Assembly: GCA_964476565.1 (NCBI GenBank)
Contig: CAYZBG010000001.1
Span: forward strand, 95,238-159,237
DNA: 64,000 bases
From: CAMAXB01 sp964476565
Lineage (GTDB): Bacteria > Verrucomicrobiota > Verrucomicrobiia > Opitutales > Opitutaceae
Direction: 5' to 3'
The notes under the pieces were generated by a model that was not told where the DNA came from, searched no databases, and saw only the letters and a program-made list of their open reading frames with translations. Below, one piece after another: positions 35,807-44,866 of the stretch (its first letter is position 1; each line of letters starts with the position of its first letter). Position numbers and translations under genes: made by a program.

Positions 35807-37348
35807 ATGGCATCCGCAGCCGAGACCGGGTCTGTTTCCAGCCCCTCCGAGAGCGAGCACGAGCGATTGTTTCAGCATTCGCTCGACCTGTTGTGCGTTG
35901 CGGGCATCGACGGCTGGTTCCGCCGGGTGAATCCATCGTGGACCCGGGTGCTGGGTTGGTCCGCCGCCGAACTGCTGTCGCGTCCCGTGATCGAGTTTGT
36001 GCATCCGGAGGATCGCGAACGCACTCTGTTGGCGCGTCGCGGTCTGGCGGATGGCACGCAACTGAGCGGTTTCGAGAACCGATACCTGTGCAAGGACGGC
36101 AGCTATCGCTGGCTCTCATGGCAATCGTCGGTCGAGCCGGGTGGGGCCACGGTCTTCGGCGTGGCCCGGGACATCACGGAGCGGCGACGGGCCGACCACG
36201 AGCAGTTCATCGTCGCCAAGCTCGAGTCAGCCAGTGTGCTCGCGGCGGGCTTGGCACACGACTTCAACAACCTGCTCGCGAGCATGCTGCTGAACCTTGA
36301 GATGGTCGCACTCGGCGGGCCGGTGTCGGAGCGGCAGAGGCGCCACCTGCAGCAGGCCTTGGATTCCGTGCAATCCGCCCAGGCGCTGACCAGCCAGCTC
36401 GTAGCCTTTGCCCAGGGAGGCGCGTCGGTGTGCGCCCGGACCCAGCTCGCACCGGTGCTGCGGGAGGCCATTGACGGCGCCCTGTCGGGTTCGAATCTTC
36501 GCGCAGATTGCCGGTTGGCCGACGATCTGCCGGCGGTTGATGTCGATCCGGTCCAACTCACCCAAGCCTTGCGGAACGTGCTCCTGAACGCACGGGAGGC
36601 GATGCCCGAGGGCGGGGTGGTGGAGGTTCGCGCGGAAAGGCGATCGTTTCCCGACGCACCCGCCACCGGATCCTCGTCGGGGGACTACGTGCGAATCTCG
36701 GTCCGGGATCAGGGGCCGGGCATGCCAGCTGACACGTTGGCGAAGGTGTTCGATCCTTATTATTCGACGAAGCAGCGCGGCGACCAAAAGGGGATGGGCC
36801 TGGGCCTGACGATTTGCCGCACGGTGTTTCAAAAACACGGAGGATTCGTGACCATCGAATCCGAGCCCGGCGCCGGCACCACCGTGCATGGCCATCTGCC
36901 CATTCCCGTGCGGTCGGTGCAACCGGAGGAACGGACGGTCGAGCCGAAGCGTACGCCCGTTGCCCCGCGGGTGCTGGTGCTCGAGGACGACCCCAACCTC
37001 CAAGGCATTTTGGAACAGACGCTGATCCATCTGGGCTATGGCGCGACCGTCGTCGGTGACGGTGCGTCCGCTCTGAAGGCGCATGCTGAAGCCGCCGGCG
37101 AGGGTCTTCCCTTTGACGTCCTGTTGCTCGACCTCACCGTGCGAGGCGGACTCGGCGGGCAGGAGGTTTTGGCGCGGTTGCAGAAGGCCAGTCCGGACGT
37201 GCGTGCCGTGCTGATGACCGGCTATACCCACGAAGCCGCCTTCCGCGACTTCAGCCGCCACGGATTCAAGGCGGCGTTGGCCAAACCGTTCCCGGCGGAG
37301 GCCCTGCGCACCACACTCGCCCGGGTCCTCGCCGCCAACGGCCCGTAA
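35807..37348 (+). CDS. Hybrid PAS sensor histidine kinase with C-terminal receiver
   Basis: A 513-residue soluble sensor kinase. A PAS domain with PAC motif spans about 21-127 (WFRRVNPSWTRVLGW to GVARDITERRRA). The phosphoacceptor is H151 in GLAHDFNNLLASML. The ATPase domain has N261 (NVLLNAREAM), D301-G305 (DQGPGMP) and the G2 loop at G331. A receiver domain follows from about 385 to 510 with E393-D395, phosphoacceptor D442 and K493. No membrane segment is present, so it senses something in the cytosol or through the PAS pocket. Its output partner is not encoded next to it. Confidence 0.92.
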   Translation: MASAAETGSVSSPSESEHERLFQHSLDLLCVAGIDGWFRRVNPSWTRVLGWSAAELLSRPVIEFVHPEDRERTLLARRGLADGTQLSGFENRYLCKDGSYRWLSWQSSVEPGGATVFGVARDITERRRADHEQFIVAKLESASVLAAGLAHDFNNLLASMLLNLEMVALGGPVSERQRRHLQQALDSVQSAQALTSQLVAFAQGGASVCARTQLAPVLREAIDGALSGSNLRADCRLADDLPAVDVDPVQLTQALRNVLLNAREAMPEGGVVEVRAERRSFPDAPATGSSSGDYVRISVRDQGPGMPADTLAKVFDPYYSTKQRGDQKGMGLGLTICRTVFQKHGGFVTIESEPGAGTTVHGHLPIPVRSVQPEERTVEPKRTPVAPRVLVLEDDPNLQGILEQTLIHLGYGATVVGDGASALKAHAEAAGEGLPFDVLLLDLTVRGGLGGQEVLARLQKASPDVRAVLMTGYTHEAAFRDFSRHGFKAALAKPFPAEALRTTLARVLAANGP

Positions 37349-37457
37349 ACGGCGGGGTTCCGGCGTTGCGCGCCGGCCTCGATCGGTCCACGGTGGGCGC
37401 GTCCGGGTACCTCCTCCCGGACGGCGCCGCCTCCGCCACCCCAATCTGCCTCGCCCC

Positions 37458-39578
37458 ATGAAAACGCTGCCGTTCCTCCTGTCCGCTCTGCTCCTGCCGG
37501 TACTGCTTCGTAGTCAGTCAGTGGATACGGGAGTGATCCGCGGAGCCGTGACGGGTGCCGGCGGACCTGAGGCGGGCGTGTGGGTGATCGCCGAGACGAA
37601 CGACCTGCCGACGAAGTACGTCAAGATTGTCGTCACCGACGACCTCGGCCGGTACGTGCTCCCGGAGCTCCCCTCGGCACGCTACGAGGTCTGGGTGCGG
37701 GGCTACGGCTTAGTTGATTCCCCCAAGGTCACAGCGGCTCCCGGTCAGACCCTGCCTTTGACGGCAGTGAAGGCTCCGGATGAACGGGCGGCAGCGCAGT
37801 ATTACCCGGCCGGGCATTGGTTCTCGCTCATCCGTCCTCCGGGCAAGGACGAGTTTCCCGGCACGGGACCGGCCGGCAACGGCATCGCCGCCGGCATTCG
37901 CAACCAGGCCCAGTACCTTCGCCTCATGAAGTCGGGCAGCTGCCTCGCCTGCCACTCACTGGGCAATCGCGCCACCCGGGAACTGCCGGAGACCTTTCGC
38001 CATCTGCCTTCGATCGAGGCAGCATGGGAGCGGCGGCTGATGTCGGGGCAAGCCGGCGGCAACATGATCGCGACCCTTAATCAGCTGGGGCGGGAGCGCA
38101 CCCTCGCGATGTTTGCCGACTGGACCGATCGTATCGCGGCGGGCGCGGTGCCGCCCGCTCCCCGACGCCCCGAGGGCATTGAGCGCAACGTCGTGATCAC
38201 CCAATGGGACTGGGCGGATCCGACCGACTACCTGCACGATCTGGTCACCACCGACCGCCGCAATCCGACGGTCAACGCGAACGGACTGATCTATGGCGCG
38301 CTCGAGCACAGCGCCGATTATCTGCCGGTCCTCGATCCGATCCGGCACACGGTCGACCGGGTGCCTCTCACCGTGCGCGACCCGGCCACGCCTCCCATGT
38401 CGCCGGCCATGCCGCAGCCGTCGCCGTATTGGGGCGACCAGGTCATCTGGGACAGCAAGGCCAACGTGCACAATCCGATGTTCGATCATCTCGGCCGGGT
38501 GTGGATCACCGCCACCGTGCGGCCACCGGAGAATCCCGCGGTGTTTCGCGCGGGGTCGTCGCATCCGTCGGCGAAAGTATTTCCAGTCAATCGCGCCAGC
38601 CGTCACCTCGGGGTCTATGACCCGCGCACCCGCACGTATACGCCGATCGACACGGGGTTTGGCACGCACCACCTCATGTTTGCCGAGGACGACCGTCATA
38701 CGCTCTGGACGAGTGGGGGCGGCCCGGTGGTCGGATGGTTCGACACGAAAACGTACGATGAGACGGGGGACGAACTGGCGGCGCAGGGCTGGACGCCGCT
38801 GGTGTTGGATACGAACGGAAACGGACGGCGTGATGCGTACGTGGAGCCCAACGAGCCGCTCGACCCAGCGAAGGACAAGCGGATCGCGGCAGGCCTCTAT
38901 GCGGTGGCGCCGGCACCCGATGGATCCATCTGGGGCTCGTCGCTGGGTTATCCTGGCGCCCTGATCCGCATCGTGCCGGGGCCTAATCCCGCAGAGACCG
39001 CGCTGACCGAGTACTACGAGCTCCCCCTCGATGCGAACGGCGAACCCGTCGAAGGCTTTTCGCCGCGGGGGATGGACATCGATCGCAACGGCGTCGCGTG
39101 GGTGGCTCTCGCCAGCGGGCATCTGGCCAGCTTCGACCGCCGGAAAGTGAAGGGGCCGCTCAACGGTCCCACCGCGACGGGGCAGCATGCGCGGGACGGA
39201 TGGACCTTCCACGCGGAACCGCTCCCGCAGATGCAGGGACTCGCCACTCCGGGCAGTGCGGAATCGAGCTACTACACCTGGGTGGACCAGTTCAATACCT
39301 CCGGACTGGGGGCCAACGTACCGATCAACACCGGCAATGGCGCCGAGGGTCTGCTGGTCTGGAAGGACGGCAAATGGGTCATTCTGCGCGTGCCGTATCC
39401 GCTCGGCTTCTACACCAAATGGGTGGATGGCCGGATCGATGCTCCGTCCGCGGGTTGGAAGGGACGTGCCCTGTGGGCCACCATCAGCTCGCGGGCTCCG
39501 TTCCATATGGAGACCGGGAAAGGAACGCCGAGCAAAGTCATGAAGTTTCAGATGCGCCCGGATCCGCTGTCCCATTAG
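37458..39578 (+). CDS. Secreted protein with carboxypeptidase-like beta domain, haem motif and propeller
   Basis: A 706-residue exported protein starting with a signal peptide (about 1-20). Residues 24-105 form a carboxypeptidase regulatory-like Ig-type domain (VIRGAVTGAGGPEAGVWV to YEVWVRGYG). A CxxCH haem-binding motif lies at C162-LAC-H166 in a short helical region. The rest (about 240-706) has propeller-like repeats related to virginiamycin B lyase-type folds, for example HNPMFDHLGRVWITATV and GMDIDRNGVAWVALASGHLASFD. I do not recognise a characterised family. It stands alone downstream of the kinase gene. A periplasmic redox or lyase role is inference. Confidence 0.7.
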   Translation: MKTLPFLLSALLLPVLLRSQSVDTGVIRGAVTGAGGPEAGVWVIAETNDLPTKYVKIVVTDDLGRYVLPELPSARYEVWVRGYGLVDSPKVTAAPGQTLPLTAVKAPDERAAAQYYPAGHWFSLIRPPGKDEFPGTGPAGNGIAAGIRNQAQYLRLMKSGSCLACHSLGNRATRELPETFRHLPSIEAAWERRLMSGQAGGNMIATLNQLGRERTLAMFADWTDRIAAGAVPPAPRRPEGIERNVVITQWDWADPTDYLHDLVTTDRRNPTVNANGLIYGALEHSADYLPVLDPIRHTVDRVPLTVRDPATPPMSPAMPQPSPYWGDQVIWDSKANVHNPMFDHLGRVWITATVRPPENPAVFRAGSSHPSAKVFPVNRASRHLGVYDPRTRTYTPIDTGFGTHHLMFAEDDRHTLWTSGGGPVVGWFDTKTYDETGDELAAQGWTPLVLDTNGNGRRDAYVEPNEPLDPAKDKRIAAGLYAVAPAPDGSIWGSSLGYPGALIRIVPGPNPAETALTEYYELPLDANGEPVEGFSPRGMDIDRNGVAWVALASGHLASFDRRKVKGPLNGPTATGQHARDGWTFHAEPLPQMQGLATPGSAESSYYTWVDQFNTSGLGANVPINTGNGAEGLLVWKDGKWVILRVPYPLGFYTKWVDGRIDAPSAGWKGRALWATISSRAPFHMETGKGTPSKVMKFQMRPDPLSH

Positions 39579-39611
39579 GTGCGCCTGCGCTTGGGCGCGT
39601 CCGAACTGCAT

Positions 39612-40061
39612 TCATGAACCGCCGCCGAACTGCAGCCGGATAACGTGCCAGAGGTCGCGCGTGATCTGTCCGCCCCGGAGGTAATCGACGGCGGCCAGCT
39701 GGTGGGCGGCCACGATCATCCAGAACACCGCCTGATACGAAATCTTTGACGTCTTGTGGCGGAAGAGCCGCTGCGCGAGCCCACCGCCCGGCCAGCCGCC
39801 CAGCAGCTCGCCCAAATGGAGGAGGCTCTCCGGAATGCGCTGGCCGCCCGTCTCGGCCCGACGTTTGTCCACCCAGGTGAGCACGAAGACGAGAACGGAC
39901 AGAGTCGCCACGGTCCCGACCAACGTCGGACCGTGTACCCAAAGGGAGAGCCGTTGCAGCGCCAGCGCCGGGGCCACGAGCAGGGCGGCGCCCAACATCC
40001 AACCCCAGGGCCGCAGTCCGCGACGCCTTTGATGCGAAGACGCCTGCGCCGGATCAGCCAT
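39612..40061 (-). CDS. DUF1294 membrane protein
   Basis: A small inner-membrane protein of 149 residues with about three hydrophobic segments. The DUF1294 signature is plain: DKRRAETGGQRIPESLLHLGELLGGWPGG followed by AQRLFRHKTSKISYQAVFW. A basic head of 15 residues precedes the first helix. It lies 30 bases downstream of hpt on the same strand. The family has no established function. Confidence 0.9.
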   Translation of the reverse strand: MADPAQASSHQRRRGLRPWGWMLGAALLVAPALALQRLSLWVHGPTLVGTVATLSVLVFVLTWVDKRRAETGGQRIPESLLHLGELLGGWPGGGLAQRLFRHKTSKISYQAVFWMIVAAHQLAAVDYLRGGQITRDLWHVIRLQFGGGS

Positions 40062-40091
40062 GCGCGCAACGACTCACGGAGCGGGTGCGTC

Positions 40092-40670
40092 TCAGGCCCA
40101 CTCGGGCGGATTCTGCAAATGCGGGCGCAGCACGCCGATGCAGGGCAGGTTGCGGTAGCGCTCGGCAAAATCGAGACCGTAGCCGACCACAAACTTGTCG
40201 GGGATGCTGAAGCCGACGAAATCGGCCTCGAACTCAACTTCGCGCCGGCCGCGTTTGTCGAGCAGCACGCAGGTCTTCACGCTGGCCGGCGACTGCTTGC
40301 GGATCATGGCTGCGACCATGGCGAGCGTCTTGCCCGTATCGAGAATGTCGTCGATCAGGAGCACGTGACGGTTGGTGATGTCGAGCGTCAGGCTGTGGAC
40401 AAGCTGGGGTTTGCCGATCGATTTGGTCTCGTTGCGGTAGCTGGAGATGCGAATGCAATCGAGGCGGATGGGATTGGGAATCGCGCGCAGCAGGTCGGCC
40501 GTGAAGAGAATCGCACCGTTGATGATGGAGATGACCGTGATCTCCTCCTCGCCGTAGATGGTGGCGATCTCGGTGCCGAGTTTCTTGATGCGCTTCTTGA
40601 TCGCGTCTTCGGTCACCAGCACCGATTCCAGGTCGGCGTGGGCGGGATGCAGCTTGAGGGTGGAGGCCAT
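40092..40670 (-). CDS. hpt: Hypoxanthine phosphoribosyltransferase
   Basis: Purine salvage enzyme that joins hypoxanthine or guanine to PRPP. The PRPP-binding loop is LLIDDILDTGKTL at residues 104-116, and the flexible loop holds ISSYRNETKS. DFVGFSIPDKFVVGYGLDFAERYRNLP is the conserved C-terminal region with the base-contacting residues. It has 192 residues. It is followed by the DUF1294 gene. Confidence 0.95.
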   Translation of the reverse strand: MASTLKLHPAHADLESVLVTEDAIKKRIKKLGTEIATIYGEEEITVISIINGAILFTADLLRAIPNPIRLDCIRISSYRNETKSIGKPQLVHSLTLDITNRHVLLIDDILDTGKTLAMVAAMIRKQSPASVKTCVLLDKRGRREVEFEADFVGFSIPDKFVVGYGLDFAERYRNLPCIGVLRPHLQNPPEWA

Positions 40671-40823
40671 GGCGGAGTGAAGGGCACAAGAAGCAGGATC
40701 CCCGCCAAAGGTGCAAGGCTGGGCCCGCTTCGTTCGCGAAGGAGGTTACAGCCCGGTGTCGGCGGTGAATTCCTTTGACTCACCCCGGGGCCGAATCTTG
40801 CCTCGCCCGACGTCGTCGCCGGC

Positions 40824-41894
40824 ATGATTTCCATTCGTATCCAGAACCTTTCCAAGCGTTTCGGGTCGGTGGTGGCATTGCAGGGGCTCAGCCTGACGAT
40901 CGAGCCGGGCGAACTGTTCTTCCTGCTCGGCCCGAGTGGCTGCGGCAAGACCACCCTCCTGCGCAGCATGGCGGGTTTCTACATCCCGGAGGAGGGCCGC
41001 ATCCTGTTCGGCGACGAGGATGTGACCCGGTTGGAGCCGCACAAGCGCAACACCGGCATGATGTTTCAGAGTTACGCGCTCTGGCCGCATATGACCGTGG
41101 CCGAGAACGTGGCGTTCGGTCTCGAGGAGCGAAAGGTGGCGAAGGAGGAGATCCGGCGCCGCGTGGGCGAGGCCCTCGCTTCGGTGCGGATGGAGGCGTA
41201 CGCCGACCGCCGGCCCAACCAGCTTTCCGGTGGCCAGCAACAGCGCATCGCCCTGGCCCGCGCCTTGGTCATCCGCCCCCGCTGTCTCCTGCTCGACGAA
41301 CCATTGTCGAATCTCGACGCGAAATTGCGCCTTGAGATGCGCGCGGAAATCCGCCGGGTCTGCAAGGAGTTCAAGCTGACCACGGTGTATGTGACGCATG
41401 ATCAGAAAGAGGCGCTTTCGGTCTCCGATCGCATGGCAATCCTCGAGAACGGCCACATTCTCCAGGTCGGGAGTCCGCGCGAGGTCTACCGCCGGCCGCG
41501 TTGCCGTACGGTGGCAAATTTCATTGGCGAAACCGATTTCATCCCGGGCAAACTGCTGGGGCTGACCCAGGGGCGCGCCACGGTTGAAACTGCGATCGGC
41601 CGGTTCGAGGGCCTGCTGGGTGACCCTGAGGCCCGACCCGCTCCGGGGTCGGATGTCACCCTGTCGATCCGCCCGGAATGTTGGCGCCTCGATGCACGTC
41701 CCGGAGAGCCCAATTGCGTGCGCGGCCGCATCGGAGACTCGGTGTACCTGGGCGAAGTGGCCCAGTACGACTTCGTGTCCGGGCCGATGTCCCTCAAGAT
41801 TTACGAACTGAACCCGCGGCATCTCGGCCAGGCGGCGAGCGGCGACTTGCATGCCGCCGTCGCGGTCGAAGACGTCGTGGTCCTGGTGGCCTGA
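40824..41894 (+). CDS. ABC transporter ATP-binding protein, iron/spermidine (FbpC/PotA) type
   Basis: An importer ATPase of 356 residues. Walker A is GPSGCGKTT at about 36-44, the Q-loop is MMFQSYALWPHMTV, the signature is LSGGQQQRIALARAL (about 134-148), Walker B is CLLLDEPLSNLD and the switch is YVTHDQKEA. The C-terminal 115 residues form a TOBE/MOP-like regulatory domain starting NFIGETDFIPGKLLG. It is followed by the solute-binding protein gene after 91 bases. No permease gene is here, although the complete transporter needs one. Confidence 0.92.
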   Translation: MISIRIQNLSKRFGSVVALQGLSLTIEPGELFFLLGPSGCGKTTLLRSMAGFYIPEEGRILFGDEDVTRLEPHKRNTGMMFQSYALWPHMTVAENVAFGLEERKVAKEEIRRRVGEALASVRMEAYADRRPNQLSGGQQQRIALARALVIRPRCLLLDEPLSNLDAKLRLEMRAEIRRVCKEFKLTTVYVTHDQKEALSVSDRMAILENGHILQVGSPREVYRRPRCRTVANFIGETDFIPGKLLGLTQGRATVETAIGRFEGLLGDPEARPAPGSDVTLSIRPECWRLDARPGEPNCVRGRIGDSVYLGEVAQYDFVSGPMSLKIYELNPRHLGQAASGDLHAAVAVEDVVVLVA

Positions 41895-41985
41895 CGACGG
41901 GAGGGAGCGTGACCATCGCCGTGGAAACGAACGCCCTCCGCACGGTGACGCTTGCAGCGATGCAGGGACAACGTCTCTTCCTGCC

Positions 41986-43605
41986 ATGACCAAACGGCTG
42001 CTCATCATCCTGGCGCTGGTCGCGACGGTGGCGCTGCCCTTTGTCCTGCGCCCGTCGCGGGTCGCCGTGCAACGGGCGGACGACCGCCTCGTGATCATTA
42101 CTCCGCACAATGAGGCGATCCGTCACGAGTATGCCGCCGGGTTCAGCCGCTGGTACCGCGAGCGCACCGGTCGTACAGTGGCCATCGACTGGCGCGTGAT
42201 CGGCGGAACCAGCGAGATCGCGCGTTTCCTCGAAGGCGAGTACGTCGCGGCGTTCCAGAACCACTGGACCCGCGAGCTGCGCCGGCCGTGGAGCAACGAC
42301 GTGCTCACGGCGTTCGCCAATGCGCGGCTCGACCCGGCGGCCCCGGAGATCGCAAAGGAAGCCCGGGCCACCTTCCTTGCCTCGTCGGTCAGTTCGGGCA
42401 TCGACGTCTTTTTTGGCGGAGGCACCTACGACTTCGTACGGCAGGCCCAGGCTGGACGGATTGTCGACAGCGGGATTTTGCAGCGGCAGCCACAGTGGTT
42501 TGCGGCCGACGTCATCCCGCGCGAATACGCAGGCGAGGAGTATTGGGACAAGGAGGGTCGCTGGATCGGCGCGGTATTGAGCAGTTACGGCATCATCTAC
42601 AACAAGGACTCGCTTGCCCGCCTCGGCTTCACCGCGCCTCCGGCGCAATGGGAGGACCTGAAGGACCCGCGCCTCGTCGGCGAAGTGGCCCTCGCCGACC
42701 CGACGAAGAGCGGCTCGATTGCCAAGGCGTTCGAGAACGTGATCCAGCAGCAGATGCAACGCCGGCTTGTCGCCTTGCAGGCCGCGCGTCCGGATGCGCC
42801 GGCGGCGGAGCTGGAGCGCGAGGCGGTGCGGGAAGGCTGGATGGACGGGATGCGCCTGGTGCAGTTGATCGGAGCCAACGCCCGCTATTTCACCGACACC
42901 TCGCAAAAGCCGCCGATCGACGTGGCGGCGGGCAACTGCGCTGTGGGTATGTGCATCGATTTTTACGGCCGTCAGCAGGAGGAGGCGGTGCGGCGCCGCA
43001 GTGGGAGCGAGCACCTCGGCTATGTGTCACCGCGCGGAGGCACCGTCAGTTCGGTCGACCCCATTGCTTTGATGCGCGGCGCGCCCAACCGGGACGTGGC
43101 GCTGGCCTTCATCGACTACGTGCTTTCGATGGAAGGTCAGAACCTGTGGAACTTCCGTCCGGGTACCCCCGGGGGGCCGGAGCGGTTTGCCCTGCGGCGC
43201 CTTCCGGTCCGGCGTGACTTCTACACGCCCGAGATGGCCGTGCATCGATCGGATCCGGACGACAACCCCTACGCCCAGTCGGAGCAGCTGATCTATCGAG
43301 CGGCGTGGACGAGCGGGGTCTTCCGTGAAATGGCCTTTGCCATTCGGGTGATGTGCCTGGATTCGCATGCGGACCTCGCCCGGGCATGGCGCGCCATCAT
43401 TGCCGCACCCGAAGCGGACCGGGCGCGCGCGCTGGCGGTGCTGCAGAATGTGGACCGGCTGAGCTACGAGGCGATCAATGGCCCGATCAAGCGGGCGCTC
43501 GGTGCGCGCAGCAAGGTCGAGGAGATCCGTCTGGCGAGCGAGCTTGGGACGCACTTCCGCAACCAGTATCGCGAAGCGGAGGCCATAGCCCGCGGCGGAC
43601 GGTAA
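41986..43605 (+). CDS. ABC transporter solute-binding protein (iron-type, long)
   Basis: The likely binding protein for the preceding ATPase. From the ATG at 41986 it begins with a short positive head and one hydrophobic segment (LLIILALVATVALPFVL), so it is exported and perhaps anchored. The body is a periplasmic binding protein type II fold: RLVIITPHNEAIRHEYAAGF, then YGIIYNKDSLARLGF and WEDLKDPRLVGEVALADP, as in FbpA-like Fe(III) binders. At 539 residues it is roughly 200 longer than FbpA, with an extra helical part near residues 240-310 and a long C-terminal tail (about 430-539). The substrate may differ. Confidence 0.88.
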   Translation: MTKRLLIILALVATVALPFVLRPSRVAVQRADDRLVIITPHNEAIRHEYAAGFSRWYRERTGRTVAIDWRVIGGTSEIARFLEGEYVAAFQNHWTRELRRPWSNDVLTAFANARLDPAAPEIAKEARATFLASSVSSGIDVFFGGGTYDFVRQAQAGRIVDSGILQRQPQWFAADVIPREYAGEEYWDKEGRWIGAVLSSYGIIYNKDSLARLGFTAPPAQWEDLKDPRLVGEVALADPTKSGSIAKAFENVIQQQMQRRLVALQAARPDAPAAELEREAVREGWMDGMRLVQLIGANARYFTDTSQKPPIDVAAGNCAVGMCIDFYGRQQEEAVRRRSGSEHLGYVSPRGGTVSSVDPIALMRGAPNRDVALAFIDYVLSMEGQNLWNFRPGTPGGPERFALRRLPVRRDFYTPEMAVHRSDPDDNPYAQSEQLIYRAAWTSGVFREMAFAIRVMCLDSHADLARAWRAIIAAPEADRARALAVLQNVDRLSYEAINGPIKRALGARSKVEEIRLASELGTHFRNQYREAEAIARGGR

Positions 43606-43620
43606 CGCCCTGCGTGGCGG

Positions 43621-44274
43621 CTACCAGCTGGCCACGGTGCGGGCAAAGCCGGGACGGTCCGCCGCATTGAAGAATGCGGTGCCCGCCACAAACGTGTCGG
43701 CGCCCGCAGTGCGGCAGGCCTTGCCGGTGACGAGGTCGATCCCGCCATCGACTTCGAGACGAAAGGCGAGTTTTCGTTCGCGCCTCCATTGGTCGATCTG
43801 GGTGAGCTTCGGCAGCATGTCCTGCCGGAATGACTGACCGCCGAAGCCCGGCTGAACCGTCATCACCAGAACAAGGTCGACGTGCGCCAGCCATGGCTCG
43901 ATGGCGGTGGCTGGCGTCCCCGGATTGAGCACGAGGCCGTTCTGGCAGCCAAGGTCGCGAATCCGTGCGAGCGTGGCGCCGTGATCGTACTCCGGCTCGA
44001 TGTGCACGCTGATGAGATTCGCCCCGGCCTTGGCAAAGGGCTCGATGTAGCGATGGGGCTGATCGAGCATCAGGTGGACGTCGAAGAACAGCCGGGAACG
44101 CGGGCGCAAGGCCGCTACGGTCTGGGGGCCAAACGTCAGGTTGGGCACGAAATGCCCGTCCATGATGTCGATGTGCACCCACGCCAAGCCGAGTGCGGCC
44201 GCGGTGTCGGTGCCGGCAGCCAGATGGGCGTGATCGCTGGCCAGGAGGGAAGGGGCGAGTATCGGTGCGTGCAT
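43621..44274 (-). CDS. rpe: Ribulose-phosphate 3-epimerase
   Basis: Interconverts ribulose-5-phosphate and xylulose-5-phosphate. The TIM-barrel has LAPSLLASDHAHL, HIDIMDGHFVPNLTFGP (metal-binding His and catalytic Asp), FFDVHLMLDQPHRYI, LVLVMTVQPGFGGQSF and LEVDGGID, all conserved. The ATG at 44274 gives MHAPILAPSLLAS and 217 residues; an upstream GTG or ATG is less likely. It ends the minus-strand rpmF-plsX-fabH-bamD-lptE series after a 49-base gap, so it may share that transcript. Confidence 0.95.
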   Translation of the reverse strand: MHAPILAPSLLASDHAHLAAGTDTAAALGLAWVHIDIMDGHFVPNLTFGPQTVAALRPRSRLFFDVHLMLDQPHRYIEPFAKAGANLISVHIEPEYDHGATLARIRDLGCQNGLVLNPGTPATAIEPWLAHVDLVLVMTVQPGFGGQSFRQDMLPKLTQIDQWRRERKLAFRLEVDGGIDLVTGKACRTAGADTFVAGTAFFNAADRPGFARTVASW

Positions 44275-44323
44275 CACAGCCGAAGCATGGACGCCGCCCC
44301 GCGGCAAAGTAAAGTCGGAGCCG

Positions 44324-44854
44324 TCACCACACGTCCACTACAGCCCGCAGGGTCCGTTCGGCCAAGGCGTCCGCGAGGAGCGGGAGCGTCTGGTATTCGG
44401 CCTGCAGCTGGCCACTGTCCGTAAAAATCTGACGGCGGACCTGGAGGGGCCGGCGCTCAAAGATCATGCGTCCCGAGCGTTGGTCGCGAAGGGAAGCGGT
44501 GGCGGTCAGGTCGAGATCGACCTTGCGGGCCAGGCCCGTGTCACCGGGGCGGACGGTGGCAACCTCACGATGGAGGTGGTCGAGCGAAAGGGTGAGCACC
44601 ACGTCGGCCGTGTCGGCGGAGGCGGCGAGGGTGACGCGCCCATCCTTGAGGAACGCTTCACGCAGTCGGGCCGACACCACCGCGGCGGCCTGGGGAATGC
44701 CGGCCTCGTTGGCCACGGGCGCAACGAACACCGTGCGGAAGTCGGGCTTGGCCCCCGTGCCCAGTTGGTAGTGTCCGCATCCGGCGAAGAGCCAGAGTGC
44801 AAGCGCCGGTACGGCAAGACGCGATACAACGCGGCTGAAGGCGGCGAGGGACAC
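44324..44854 (-). CDS. lptE: LptE-like LPS-assembly lipoprotein
   Basis: An outer-membrane lipoprotein, 176 residues, with a lipobox near the N-terminus (LALWLFAGC followed by GHYQLGTGAKPDF). The GCGHYQLG start with the following TVFVAPVANEAGIPQAA is typical of LptE, which plugs LptD and helps insert lipopolysaccharide. The rest is compatible with the LptE fold. It begins 12 bases after the bamD-like stop, and both act at the outer membrane. Confidence 0.8.
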   Translation of the reverse strand: MSLAAFSRVVSRLAVPALALWLFAGCGHYQLGTGAKPDFRTVFVAPVANEAGIPQAAAVVSARLREAFLKDGRVTLAASADTADVVLTLSLDHLHREVATVRPGDTGLARKVDLDLTATASLRDQRSGRMIFERRPLQVRRQIFTDSGQLQAEYQTLPLLADALAERTLRAVVDVW

Positions 44855-44866
44855 GGCGGGCAGGCC

